From: Vulcanimicrobiota bacterium
GTDB lineage: Bacteria; Vulcanimicrobiota; Vulcanimicrobiia; Vulcanimicrobiales; Vulcanimicrobiaceae
Assembly: GCA_030041225.1 (NCBI GenBank)
Contig: JASHOG010000034.1
Coordinates: 1 to 64,000, forward strand
DNA length: 64,000 nucleotides
Reading direction: 5' to 3'
A program made the position numbers and the translations under genes. The notes under the pieces were generated by a model. The model saw only the letters and a list, made by a program, of their open reading frames with translations. It searched no databases and was not told the origin of the DNA. Positions 1-7,338 of this stretch are shown piece by piece (position 1 is the first letter of the stretch; each line of letters starts with the position of its first letter).

Positions 1-222
1 GTCTGCGAGTATCGCACTCCGTTTACCGTTTAGTTCCGTTACGACTTCGAAAGGGTAGCCTTTCACTTTTGTCGTTAGAGGGCAGACGATCGCGAGTCCG
101 GTCCGCTCATTATAGCGCGCGGGTGAGAGAACGAGCACTGGACGGCGTCCACTCTGCTCGTGCCCCGTGGCATCGAATGTCACCCATACGACATGACCTC
201 TTTGCGGTACATAGCGAGTCAA
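1..222 (-). CDS. mazF: MazF/PemK-type mRNA interferase toxin (3' end beyond window)
   Basis: The visible 74 codons read as the N-terminal two thirds of a MazF toxin, a sequence-specific RNase that cleaves mRNA and is neutralised by MazE. Visible family hallmarks are PQRGHVVWV, the EQSGRRPVLVLSP strand, YNERTG, CPLTTKVKGYPFEV and the start of the SAILAD region. The start is TTG at 220-222, chosen because it gives the conserved TRYVPQRG N-terminus and overlaps the antitoxin stop as TTGA, the usual translational coupling in these operons. The C-terminus lies outside the window, so activity cannot be judged. Family call is strong. Confidence 0.9.
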   Translation of the reverse strand, partial: MTRYVPQRGHVVWVTFDATGHEQSGRRPVLVLSPARYNERTGLAIVCPLTTKVKGYPFEVVTELNGKRSAILAD

Positions 223-452
223 ATCAACTCACGTCCGACCGCGGGCGCATCGAAGGGTTCGTGCAACGTTTCGGGTGTGATTGCAGCGACGAGCGCATCG
301 ATATCGACTGCTGAGGCACGTCGAACGATGAGGTGCCCACTTTCAGCGGTTACCGTGACCGCGTCACCCTCCTGAAGACTCGCGGCCTCGAGCGCCGCCT
401 TGGGAAGGCGGACTGCCAGACTGTTTCCCCAGCGAGATATCGAGATCGCCAT
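219..452 (-). CDS. mazE: MazE-type antitoxin, AbrB/SpoVT fold
   Basis: A 77-residue antitoxin. Residues 1-45 form a swapped-hairpin AbrB DNA-binding domain with the typical MAISISRWGNSLAVRLPK opening and a DAVTVTAESGHLIVRR strand. The C-terminal third (LHEPFDAPAVGRELI) is the expected acidic toxin-wrapping tail. The ATG at 450-452 was preferred to an upstream in-frame start because it begins exactly at the AbrB domain. It is the first gene of the pair and its stop overlaps the toxin start. Autoregulation by the MazEF complex is known for the family; no operator was identified here. Confidence 0.9.
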   Translation of the reverse strand: MAISISRWGNSLAVRLPKAALEAASLQEGDAVTVTAESGHLIVRRASAVDIDALVAAITPETLHEPFDAPAVGRELI

Positions 453-566
453 GGTATCTACATCGTATATCCGGATGAGTCGCCCGTCAAGGCGCCTCTC
501 TGGCGAGGGCCGGAATCTCGCGCTCGGCCACCGTATTCCCATTCAATGCTCGAGGGAGGTAGCTCT

Positions 567-1181
567 ATGTTTAGGTTCCTTGCTTTGGCTGGTTTCGCGC
601 TTGCTGCCGTCGGGAGCGCGAGCGCGGAGCAAGACGTTTCGCCGTCAACCGCTCCGTTCGTCGTGCAGAATTTCCCGCAATATCTCGCGGGATCGTGGCG
701 GAATCTCGACGAGTCGCACGCCGTCATAACGCGCGTCTACACGGTTCATTCCGACGGCTCCCTCGTCGCCGAAGTCCAATACTGTAAACTCGAACACGGC
801 GTCGACCGGGCAAACAAAGGGCCGTACCGCCGTGACGAATGTGCTGATGCGCAATATATGAACGAGCAGTACACGTTCGATGGGTCGTCGTCTCGTTGGT
901 CGATGTCTTCTGCCCCCGATGCCATCTCACAGCCGGCGTGGCAGGATTCTCAATGGCTTCCCATTGCGGCGAGCTTTCAAGGAATCGCTTCGCAATGGCA
1001 GCAGGGAAATACGTGGACTTTCGACGGCTCTTCCAAGCGCATCAAAACCGGTGACGTCGTCGAAAAACGCGTGGTGTACGTCGCTCTCACGCCGGACGTC
1101 TTCCAGATCGACTGGCAAACGCTCGTCAACGGGACGTGGCAACACGACGCGAAGAGCTTTGGTAGGCTTAACCATAGTTAA
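567..1181 (+). CDS. secreted protein of unknown function
   Basis: A 204-residue protein. ATG at 567 is preceded by a good ribosome site (GGGAGGT, 554-560). Residues 1-20 form a Sec signal peptide ending at ASA-EQD. The mature part contains a GSWRNLDESHAV segment followed by alternating strands (TRVYTVHSDGSLVAEVQY, VYVALTPDVFQIDWQ) and looks like a small beta-rich or lipocalin-like fold, but no named family was recognised. Divergent from mazEF, with about 110 bp between the starts. The Cys pair in the YCKLEHG and RRDECADA segments could form a disulfide. Confidence 0.7.
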   Translation: MFRFLALAGFALAAVGSASAEQDVSPSTAPFVVQNFPQYLAGSWRNLDESHAVITRVYTVHSDGSLVAEVQYCKLEHGVDRANKGPYRRDECADAQYMNEQYTFDGSSSRWSMSSAPDAISQPAWQDSQWLPIAASFQGIASQWQQGNTWTFDGSSKRIKTGDVVEKRVVYVALTPDVFQIDWQTLVNGTWQHDAKSFGRLNHS

Positions 1182-1224
1182 CCACTAACACGGAACGCGT
1201 CGGCCTTTAGGCGAAGGGCCGCGC

Positions 1225-2487
1225 ATGGCACCGGCACAGCCCAGACGCGGGGCTGTCATCTTCGTTCTGGTCACGATTATGCTCGACATGATCGCGCTCG
1301 GCATGATCGCGCCGGTCTTCTCGAAGCTCGTCGTGGATTTCACCGGAACGGTCGCATCGGCTGCCGCGTACGTTGGGACGCTGAACGTTGTCTGGGCGGG
1401 AATGCAGTTCGTCTGCTCGCCGTTGCTCGGGATGCTGTCCGATCACGTCGGGCGCCGGCCGGTCATTCTTATTTCGAACGCCGCGACCGCCATCGACAAC
1501 GTCATCATCGCCCTCGCGCCCACGATCGGCTGGCTCTTCCTCGGGCGCATCATCTCCGGCGCTGCGACGGGCTCGATCTCGGTTGCCAGCGCGTACATCG
1601 CCGACGTCACCGAGCCGAAGCAACGCGCGAGGGCCTTTAGCTTGATCGGTACCGCGTTCGGCTTGGGCTTCGTCCTCGGCCCTGCTATCGGCGGCGTTCT
1701 AGGAAACGTCGGCCCGCGTGTTCCGTTCTGGGCGGCGGGTGCTTGCAGCCTCGTCAACTTTCTCTACGGCTTCTTCTTCGTTCCGGAGTCTCTCGCGCGC
1801 GCACATCGCACGCCCGTGCTCGACTGGAAACGCGCGAATCCCTTCGGCTCGCTCCAACTCGTACGCCGGCACCGTGAGCTCTACGGTCTCACGGCGGTAC
1901 GCTTCATGGACTTTCTTTCCCACGAAGTCTACACGACGATCTGGGTGCTCTACTGCATCGCCGTCTTCACCTGGAGCTCACGGCAGATCGGCTTCGCGCT
2001 TGCACTCGTCGGCATTACATCAGCGCTCTCCTCTGCCTTCCTCGTCGGCCCGATCGTCGCGCGAATCGGCGAGCGCAAAACGCTCTTCTTCGGGCTCGGC
2101 GCCGCAGCCGTTGCCTTCATTATGTATGGAACGCCATATCCGAGTTTCTTCATCCTCGCCATCGTCGTCTCGGCGCTCGGCGTCTATACGGGCCCGGCGC
2201 TGGCGCTCATGTCGCGCCGCGTGGGCCCGTCCGAGCAGGGAGAGCTGCAAGGCGCGGTCGCATGCGTGCGAGGAATTGCGATGATGATCGGCCCAGCGAT
2301 CTTTGCTGCCGTTTTCGCTGCGTTCAACGGCTCCCACGCGCTCGGTGCGCTGCGTGGCGCGCCGTGGCTTCTTGCAGCGGCCTTTCTCTTCATCGCGCTC
2401 GCAATCGCGCTCGCGGTGACAACCAGCAAGGATGACGTCGTCGTGGAGGCACCGGCCGGACCGACGCTCATCGCCGAGGAGCCGTAG
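1225..2487 (+). CDS. MFS transporter, TetA/DHA1-like drug or metabolite exporter
   Basis: A 420-residue inner-membrane transporter with about 12 hydrophobic segments. The first helix carries the DHA1-type D-x-x-x-L-G pattern (MLDMIALGMIAPV), the loop between helices 2 and 3 has motif A (GMLSDHVGRRPVIL), and helix 5 has motif C (GFVLGPAIGGVLG). These features point to a proton-driven antiporter close to TetA proteins. The substrate cannot be inferred. A PPC-domain gene follows after 23 bp and is probably co-transcribed. Start ATG follows a weak purine stretch. Confidence 0.88.
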   Translation: MAPAQPRRGAVIFVLVTIMLDMIALGMIAPVFSKLVVDFTGTVASAAAYVGTLNVVWAGMQFVCSPLLGMLSDHVGRRPVILISNAATAIDNVIIALAPTIGWLFLGRIISGAATGSISVASAYIADVTEPKQRARAFSLIGTAFGLGFVLGPAIGGVLGNVGPRVPFWAAGACSLVNFLYGFFFVPESLARAHRTPVLDWKRANPFGSLQLVRRHRELYGLTAVRFMDFLSHEVYTTIWVLYCIAVFTWSSRQIGFALALVGITSALSSAFLVGPIVARIGERKTLFFGLGAAAVAFIMYGTPYPSFFILAIVVSALGVYTGPALALMSRRVGPSEQGELQGAVACVRGIAMMIGPAIFAAVFAAFNGSHALGALRGAPWLLAAAFLFIALAIALAVTTSKDDVVVEAPAGPTLIAEEP

Positions 2488-2510
2488 GGTCGTTCACGAA
2501 AAACGCGCGC

Positions 2511-2960
2511 GTGGAATACCGGAAGATTGCCGACGGCGCGGGCGTCAAGACCTACGCCGTCATCATGAGTGAGGGCGACGAAGCGGTGATGCAGCTCACG
2601 GGCTTCGCGGAGGAGGAGAGGCTCACGAGCGCACAGGTAAGCGGCATAGGCGCCGCCTCAAGCGCGACGCTCGCCTGGCTGAACTTCGACGAGAAGAAAT
2701 ACCAGCCGTTCTCCATCGAGGAACAGATCGAGGTGGTCTCGTTCCTCGGCGATGTCGCGCTGACGCAGGACGGCAAGCCCCAACTACATGCACACGTTAC
2801 CGTCGCCAAACGCGACGGCTCGGTCACGGGCGGACACCTTCTTCAATTGCACGTGCGCCCGACGCTCGAGCTGATCGTCACCGTGACGCCGGCGCGGCTT
2901 CGAAAGCGCCCCGAGCCCGGAATGCCCGTCGCGACGATCAGGCTCGCTGAAAGCGACTAG
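2511..2960 (+). CDS. PPC/DUF296-domain protein
   Basis: A 149-residue single-domain protein with GTG start. It matches the PPC (plants and prokaryotes conserved, DUF296) domain: EGDEAVMQLTGFAEEE near the N-terminus, SGIGAASSATLAW, then PQLHAHVTVAKRDGSVTGGHL and a LELIVTV strand. Family members form trimers with a conserved His-x-His patch; in plants the domain sits beside AT-hooks, while stand-alone bacterial members have no settled role. It follows the MFS gene after 23 bp. Confidence 0.85.
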   Translation: MEYRKIADGAGVKTYAVIMSEGDEAVMQLTGFAEEERLTSAQVSGIGAASSATLAWLNFDEKKYQPFSIEEQIEVVSFLGDVALTQDGKPQLHAHVTVAKRDGSVTGGHLLQLHVRPTLELIVTVTPARLRKRPEPGMPVATIRLAESD

Positions 2961-2969
2961 CACGCCAAC

Positions 2970-3977
2970 CTAATCGAAGACAACAACGGGCTTGACGATG
3001 CGAGCCTCGACGAGCTCGCGATAGGCTTCGCCTACACGCTCTAGCGCGAAGTGCCGCGCGTCGATCTTCTCCGCCGTCACCACGCAGTTTCCGATGAGAC
3101 GCAAGGCTTCGCGCGTGTCGTTCGGTCCACACGAGTAGCTCGCGACGAGGCGCATATCCTTGAAGTAGAAACGCTCCGCGTCAAACGTCAGCGTGGCTCG
3201 TGGATCGAGCGGCGTAAACATCACAACGGTGCCGCCGGGGCGCACGGCGGACAGCGCCGCACGGATTGCTTCGGGCGTACCAGGACCGCAGATCACCGCG
3301 TCAGGTCCTTCCTTCACGTCTTCCGGGCGCAGGACAGATGCGCCGTTGCGCTGGGCGAGCACGCGCCGTTCCTCGCTAAAGTCGCTGCCAAGCACGGTAG
3401 CACCGAGGGCTCGCCCAGCGAGCACGTGCAGCTGCCCCATGACACCGAGTCCTATAACGAGCAGCGTCTCGCCCGCGCGGATGCCGCTGCGGCGCAGCGA
3501 CTTCACAACGCACGCGAGGGGCTCGACGAGCGATGCATCATCGAAGCAGACGTTATCCGGCAGACGCAGCGTGTCGCGTACGTTCTCGCGCGGAACGCGG
3601 AAGTACTCAGCCATCCCGCCTGGATCGATCGCGGTCTTTCGCCAAAGCTCGCACTGCACGTAGTCGCCGCGCGCGCACCCATCGCATGCAAAGCATGGCG
3701 CATGATGGTGCACGAAGACGCGATCGCCCACGCTGAAGGCTCGTCCCTCATCGTCCAGCGGCGCACCACCGACGGCTGCAACCTCGCCGGCGACCTCGTG
3801 CCCAAAGACGAGCGGTGCTTTTCGGGCAATGTACCATCCCATGATGTCGCCGGTGCAGATCCCACAAGCACGCGTGCGCACGAGGAGCTCACCCTCGCCG
3901 ATCTTTGGGACAGGGCGTTCTTCTATGCGAATGTCGCTCGGGGAATAGAGAACCGCGCAATGCATTGAGGTGCTCAC
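2970..3977 (-). CDS. zinc-dependent medium-chain dehydrogenase (alcohol/threonine/sorbitol dehydrogenase type)
   Basis: A 335-residue MDR enzyme using NAD(P). Catalytic zinc ligands are visible as Cys41 (CGICTGD), His60-Glu61 (GHEVAG); structural zinc Cys at about 95, 98, 101 and 109. The nucleotide-binding region has VIGLGVMG. The GTG start overlaps the preceding dehydrogenase stop as GTGA; an internal ATG at 3965 is an alternative giving MHCAVLYSP. Last gene of the comFC-rib chain. Substrate is not inferable; threonine, polyol and sugar alcohols are possible. Confidence 0.85.
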   Translation of the reverse strand: MSTSMHCAVLYSPSDIRIEERPVPKIGEGELLVRTRACGICTGDIMGWYIARKAPLVFGHEVAGEVAAVGGAPLDDEGRAFSVGDRVFVHHHAPCFACDGCARGDYVQCELWRKTAIDPGGMAEYFRVPRENVRDTLRLPDNVCFDDASLVEPLACVVKSLRRSGIRAGETLLVIGLGVMGQLHVLAGRALGATVLGSDFSEERRVLAQRNGASVLRPEDVKEGPDAVICGPGTPEAIRAALSAVRPGGTVVMFTPLDPRATLTFDAERFYFKDMRLVASYSCGPNDTREALRLIGNCVVTAEKIDARHFALERVGEAYRELVEARIVKPVVVFD

Positions 3978-4999
3978 GGCTCGATGCAGGCTTTCACGCC
4001 CTCTCCTGCGTCGAGACGAGCGAATGCTTCAGCGATGTCGCCGAGGCGATAGGTCTGAGTAATCAGCGGCAAGAGATCGAGTCGCCGCTGCGCGAGCAGC
4101 TCGTACGCCGCGCGTACGTCTCGCGGCGTGAAATGGAATGGGCTTATCAGGCGTATCTCATCGTAGTGGAGGCGCTCGGCAGCGAATGTCACGTTCGTTC
4201 CCGTTGGTAGACCACCGAAGAACGAGACGGTGCCGCCGCGGCGCACGAACGCGGGCGCCGCTTCCCATGCCTCGCGCGTTCCCGTGCACTCGATCACGGC
4301 ATCGGCACCTATACCACCCGTGCGCTCTCGTACCGCGGTCACCGGATCCACAGCCCGCGCGTCGACAACCTCGAGCCCGTAGCCGCGCGCAATTTCCAAG
4401 CGTTCTGGGCGACGGCCGATGAGCAGCGGCACTGCGCCGCGCTCGCGCACGATAAGCCCATGCATGATACCGAAGGCGCCGTCACCGATGACTGCAACAA
4501 TGCCTTGCGGTTGCAGGAACTCGAGGGAATGCACGACACACGAGAGCGGCTCCAAGAAAGCCGCCTCGCGATACGAGAGATGCTCCGGCTTGTGGAAGCA
4601 GTTGCGCTCAACGACGGTGCGCGGCACCTCGATCGTGTCTGCGTAGGCGCCAAGGAGCATCGTCGGCATGATGTGCTCGCAGAGCTCCTCTTGACCGCGT
4701 GCGCACCACGCACACCTTCCGCAAGGAGCCGTATGCACGCACATCACCCCTTCGTCGATCGCGAAATCCGTGACGCCTGTGCCGACGGCGGTCACGTCAC
4801 CGGAGAACTCGTGACCGAAGCGGGTGGGAAATGGCATCTTCGGGTGGCCTCGCCGATACGTCTTCAGGTCGGTGCCGTCGGTGAGGGCGGCTCGCACACG
4901 CACCTGGATCGCGCCGGGCGGCGGCGGTCCGATGTGCTCTTCTCGCACCTCGATATGACGCGGCGCAACGAGCACCGCGACACGGCTCGTCTGACTCAT
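3974..4999 (-). CDS. zinc-type medium-chain dehydrogenase with Asp replacing the catalytic Cys
   Basis: A 341-residue MDR protein paralogous to the next gene. The motif normally reading C-x-T/S-D is DGTD here, so Asp41 stands where the catalytic zinc Cys should be. His63-Glu64 (FGHEFSG) and the four structural zinc Cys (93, 96, 99, 107) are kept, as is the nucleotide-binding VIGDGAFG. The start overlaps the ribE stop as ATGA and its own stop overlaps the next dehydrogenase. Asp can ligate zinc, so the protein may be active with altered chemistry or have lost the metal; substrate unknown. Confidence 0.85.
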   Translation of the reverse strand: MSQTSRVAVLVAPRHIEVREEHIGPPPPGAIQVRVRAALTDGTDLKTYRRGHPKMPFPTRFGHEFSGDVTAVGTGVTDFAIDEGVMCVHTAPCGRCAWCARGQEELCEHIMPTMLLGAYADTIEVPRTVVERNCFHKPEHLSYREAAFLEPLSCVVHSLEFLQPQGIVAVIGDGAFGIMHGLIVRERGAVPLLIGRRPERLEIARGYGLEVVDARAVDPVTAVRERTGGIGADAVIECTGTREAWEAAPAFVRRGGTVSFFGGLPTGTNVTFAAERLHYDEIRLISPFHFTPRDVRAAYELLAQRRLDLLPLITQTYRLGDIAEAFARLDAGEGVKACIEP

Positions 5000-5592
5000 T
5001 GCGTCGATTGGAGTGCCGCCGCCACGTAGCGCGCGAGCGGATCGACCTCGAGATTCACACGGTCGCCGTCGTTGCGCCGGCCGAGCGTCGTTCGCGCGAT
5101 GGTTTCGGGAATGAGTGCGACCTCGAACCAGTCGGCACCGGCGCCCGCGATGGTTAGACTCACGCCATCGAGCGCGACGAATCCCTTCTCCACGATAGCG
5201 CTTGCAAGATGCGCGGGGCGATCCAGGAGCATGCGTTTTCCCTGACCTTCTTCGACGATCGATCGAACGCGCACCGCAGCGTCAATATGTCCGTACACAA
5301 AGTGACCGCCAATCCGGTCGCCGAGCCGAAGCGCGTACTCGACGTTCACGTTCTGATTGGGCCTGAGATCGCCCAGCGTCGTACGTGCGAGTGTCTCAGG
5401 AACGACGTCGAAGGTAACAATGTCGCCGTCGACGCTCGTCGCGGTGAGGCACGCGCCGTCGATCGCGATGGAATCTTTGCCGGCAATCTTCTCCCTCGCA
5501 GCGCCTTCGCAGGCAATGCGCAGGCGCGCACCGCCGCGGTCACGCTCGATCGAAATGACCCTGCCGCGATACGCGATGAGTCCGCTAAACAT
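4996..5592 (-). CDS. ribE: riboflavin synthase, alpha chain
   Basis: A 198-residue lumazine-binding protein that dismutates two 6,7-dimethyl-8-ribityllumazine molecules to riboflavin. Two tandem repeats are visible: MFSGLIAYRGRV...DGACLTATSV...PETLARTTLG and GHIDA...LDGVSLTIAG...PETIARTTLG. The start is the ATG at 5590-5592, which gives the canonical MFSGLI N-terminus and overlaps the ribD stop by 8 bp. Next gene starts inside the stop (ATGA). No ribBA or ribH follows, so the pathway is split over loci. Confidence 0.95.
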   Translation of the reverse strand: MFSGLIAYRGRVISIERDRGGARLRIACEGAAREKIAGKDSIAIDGACLTATSVDGDIVTFDVVPETLARTTLGDLRPNQNVNVEYALRLGDRIGGHFVYGHIDAAVRVRSIVEEGQGKRMLLDRPAHLASAIVEKGFVALDGVSLTIAGAGADWFEVALIPETIARTTLGRRNDGDRVNLEVDPLARYVAAALQSTQ

Positions 5593-6673
5593 CGAGAAAC
5601 CGCCCGTAGAGCAGGGCGTCCGCTCCGATACGTTCGATCCGATCGAACTGCACGCGGCGTGGACCACCGTTCAGTTCGACACCTGCAAGCACGGGAACGG
5701 CTGCCTCGCTGCGCAGCAATAGCGGCGCGATGGCCCAATAGAAACGATCGACGAGGCCAAGCACGATCAGGCGCGCCGCAAGCGTCGGGCCCCCTTCGCA
5801 GAGCACGCTGTAGATCCCCCGAGCGCGAAGCATTCGCAATGCATGAGCGAGATCGAGTTCTTGCTCCTGCGTCCCCACGTAGATCACGTCCGCTACAGCT
5901 TCCAACCCCCGAAAGCGCGCGCGCGAGCCGCCTGGCGCAAGGATAATCGTTCGCCCGTAGCCTGGAACCTCTGCAAAGATGCGGCGATCGGGTGGCACGG
6001 CATCCCGCTCGCAGACGACGATGCGCTGAAACTGTCGCAAGCGCTGCGCCGGGGGGCGTACAGTGAGTTGCGGGTCGTCGACGCGCACCGTTCCGGCTCC
6101 GACCATCACCGCATCGCAAGCGACGCGCAACTCCCGGACGAAGAGCCGCTCCTCTTCGCTTGTTATCCACTCCGCCACGCCGGGGCGAGAGGTAACGTAC
6201 CCGTCCAGAGACATCGCCATCTTGAGCGCCACGAAGGCGCGGTCGCTCTCGATCGTGTGCGCGAAGACTTCAATGAGCTCACGCGCGCTCGCGTCATCTG
6301 CGACCTCGACGGTGATGCCCTCCCGGCGAAGCTCATCCGCACCGCCACCATGCTTCGTTGGATCGAGCGCTCCGATGACGACGCGCGCAATGCCGGCCTC
6401 TCGAACGGCTTGCGTACACGGCGGTGTCTGTCCGATGTGTTTGCAGGGCTCGAGCGAGACATAGAGCGTCGCACCTCGCGCGTCTCCCGCGGCGGCGAGC
6501 GCGTTGACTTCGGCGTGTGCCTCACCGGCGTAGTGATGAAAACCCTCGCCGAGAATACAGCCGCCCCGCGCCACGAGTGCACCGACCGGCGGATTCGGCG
6601 ACGTGTTGCCGATTCCGCGGGCGCCAAGCTCGTATGTGCGTTCGAGGAGAAGCCGGTCTAGCTCGCAGATCAC
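5585..6673 (-). CDS. ribD: bifunctional riboflavin deaminase/reductase RibD
   Basis: A 362-residue enzyme catalysing the second and third steps of riboflavin synthesis. The N-terminal cytidine-deaminase domain has zinc ligands in HAEVNAL (His53, Glu55) and Cys77/Cys86 (EPCKHIGQTPPC). The C-terminal reductase domain starts around residue 150 (ALKMAMSLDGY, GAGTVRVDDPQLTVR, CEGGPTLAARL). The GTG start at 6671-6673 overlaps the comFC stop as GTGA and gives a normal N-terminus, which an upstream ATG would lengthen with Arg-rich residues unlike the family. Confidence 0.95.
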   Translation of the reverse strand: MICELDRLLLERTYELGARGIGNTSPNPPVGALVARGGCILGEGFHHYAGEAHAEVNALAAAGDARGATLYVSLEPCKHIGQTPPCTQAVREAGIARVVIGALDPTKHGGGADELRREGITVEVADDASARELIEVFAHTIESDRAFVALKMAMSLDGYVTSRPGVAEWITSEEERLFVRELRVACDAVMVGAGTVRVDDPQLTVRPPAQRLRQFQRIVVCERDAVPPDRRIFAEVPGYGRTIILAPGGSRARFRGLEAVADVIYVGTQEQELDLAHALRMLRARGIYSVLCEGGPTLAARLIVLGLVDRFYWAIAPLLLRSEAAVPVLAGVELNGGPRRVQFDRIERIGADALLYGRFLDV

Positions 6674-7269
6674 AGACGCGGGAGATTCGGCGCTATCGCG
6701 ACGACTACCGCTCGCTCGACGTACGCCCCCGACGCCCGCAGCGTTGCGGCGCAATCGGCGAGCGTTGCGCCGGTGGTGCAGACGTCGTCAACGAGCGTCA
6801 GCACATCGCCTCGGAAGCGTTCGTCGCAGAGAAAGCGCCCTCGAGCAGAGAGGCGCTGTACGCGCGATCGTCCGCGTTGCGCGTCGCGTGCCGCATGCCG
6901 TAGCACGTCGCAGAGCTGAGCGCCGCATCTCTGCGAGGCGGCACGTGCGATCTCCACGACGCCGTCCATGCCGCGCACGCGCCGGCGCTCCCGAGTCGTG
7001 GGAACGGGCACGATAGCGCACTCGCGCGCGATGCGCGCGCCGAGCGCCAATCCGAGCGAGAGCGCGACGTCACACCGCCCGTCCTTTACGGCAAGCACCG
7101 CGCGTCGTAACGCTCCTTGGTAAACCCCAAGTGCCTCCACGAGCAGGGCATCCCGACGTTCCATCACGAGGGTCGCTTCTGCGGCACAAGTCGCGCAGAG
7201 GCCACTGCCGATCTCCCCGCACGCGGCGCACTGCGGAGGAAAGAGAACGTCGAGAGCCCGATGCCACAT
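6670..7269 (-). CDS. comFC: ComFC-like phosphoribosyltransferase-fold protein
   Basis: A 199-residue ComF family protein, linked in other bacteria to DNA uptake. An N-terminal zinc finger (Cys14, 17, 25, 28: PPQCAACG, LCATC) is followed by a type I phosphoribosyltransferase domain with IVPVPTTRERRRVRG and the PRPP-binding LTLVDDVCTTGATL around residues 157-170. First gene of a five-gene overlapping chain with ribD, ribE and two dehydrogenases. Transcribed divergently from the aspartic protease gene across a 69-bp spacer. Confidence 0.9.
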   Translation of the reverse strand: MWHRALDVLFPPQCAACGEIGSGLCATCAAEATLVMERRDALLVEALGVYQGALRRAVLAVKDGRCDVALSLGLALGARIARECAIVPVPTTRERRRVRGMDGVVEIARAASQRCGAQLCDVLRHAARDAQRGRSRVQRLSARGRFLCDERFRGDVLTLVDDVCTTGATLADCAATLRASGAYVERAVVVAIAPNLPRL

Positions 7270-7289
7270 GCCCTCCCTTCACGCGAAAC

Positions 7290-7329
7290 GCTGCGCTTCG
7301 CAAGGGTCCGAGGCGAAACATCGCGCAGC
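7290..7329. repeat. nested inverted repeat in the divergent comFC/protease spacer
   Basis: GCTGCGC at 7290-7296 pairs with GCGCAGC at 7323-7329, and inside it TTCGC (7297-7301) pairs with GCGAA (7313-7317) with a small bulge. It fills the middle of a 69-bp divergent spacer, so it could be an operator or a 5' leader hairpin. No FMN riboswitch is seen here. Confidence 0.4.
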
Positions 7330-7338
7330 AGGGGGCGT

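Noticed and set aside
7270-7338. FMN riboswitch upstream of the rib chain
   Set aside because: The spacer is only 69 bp and lacks the RFN core.
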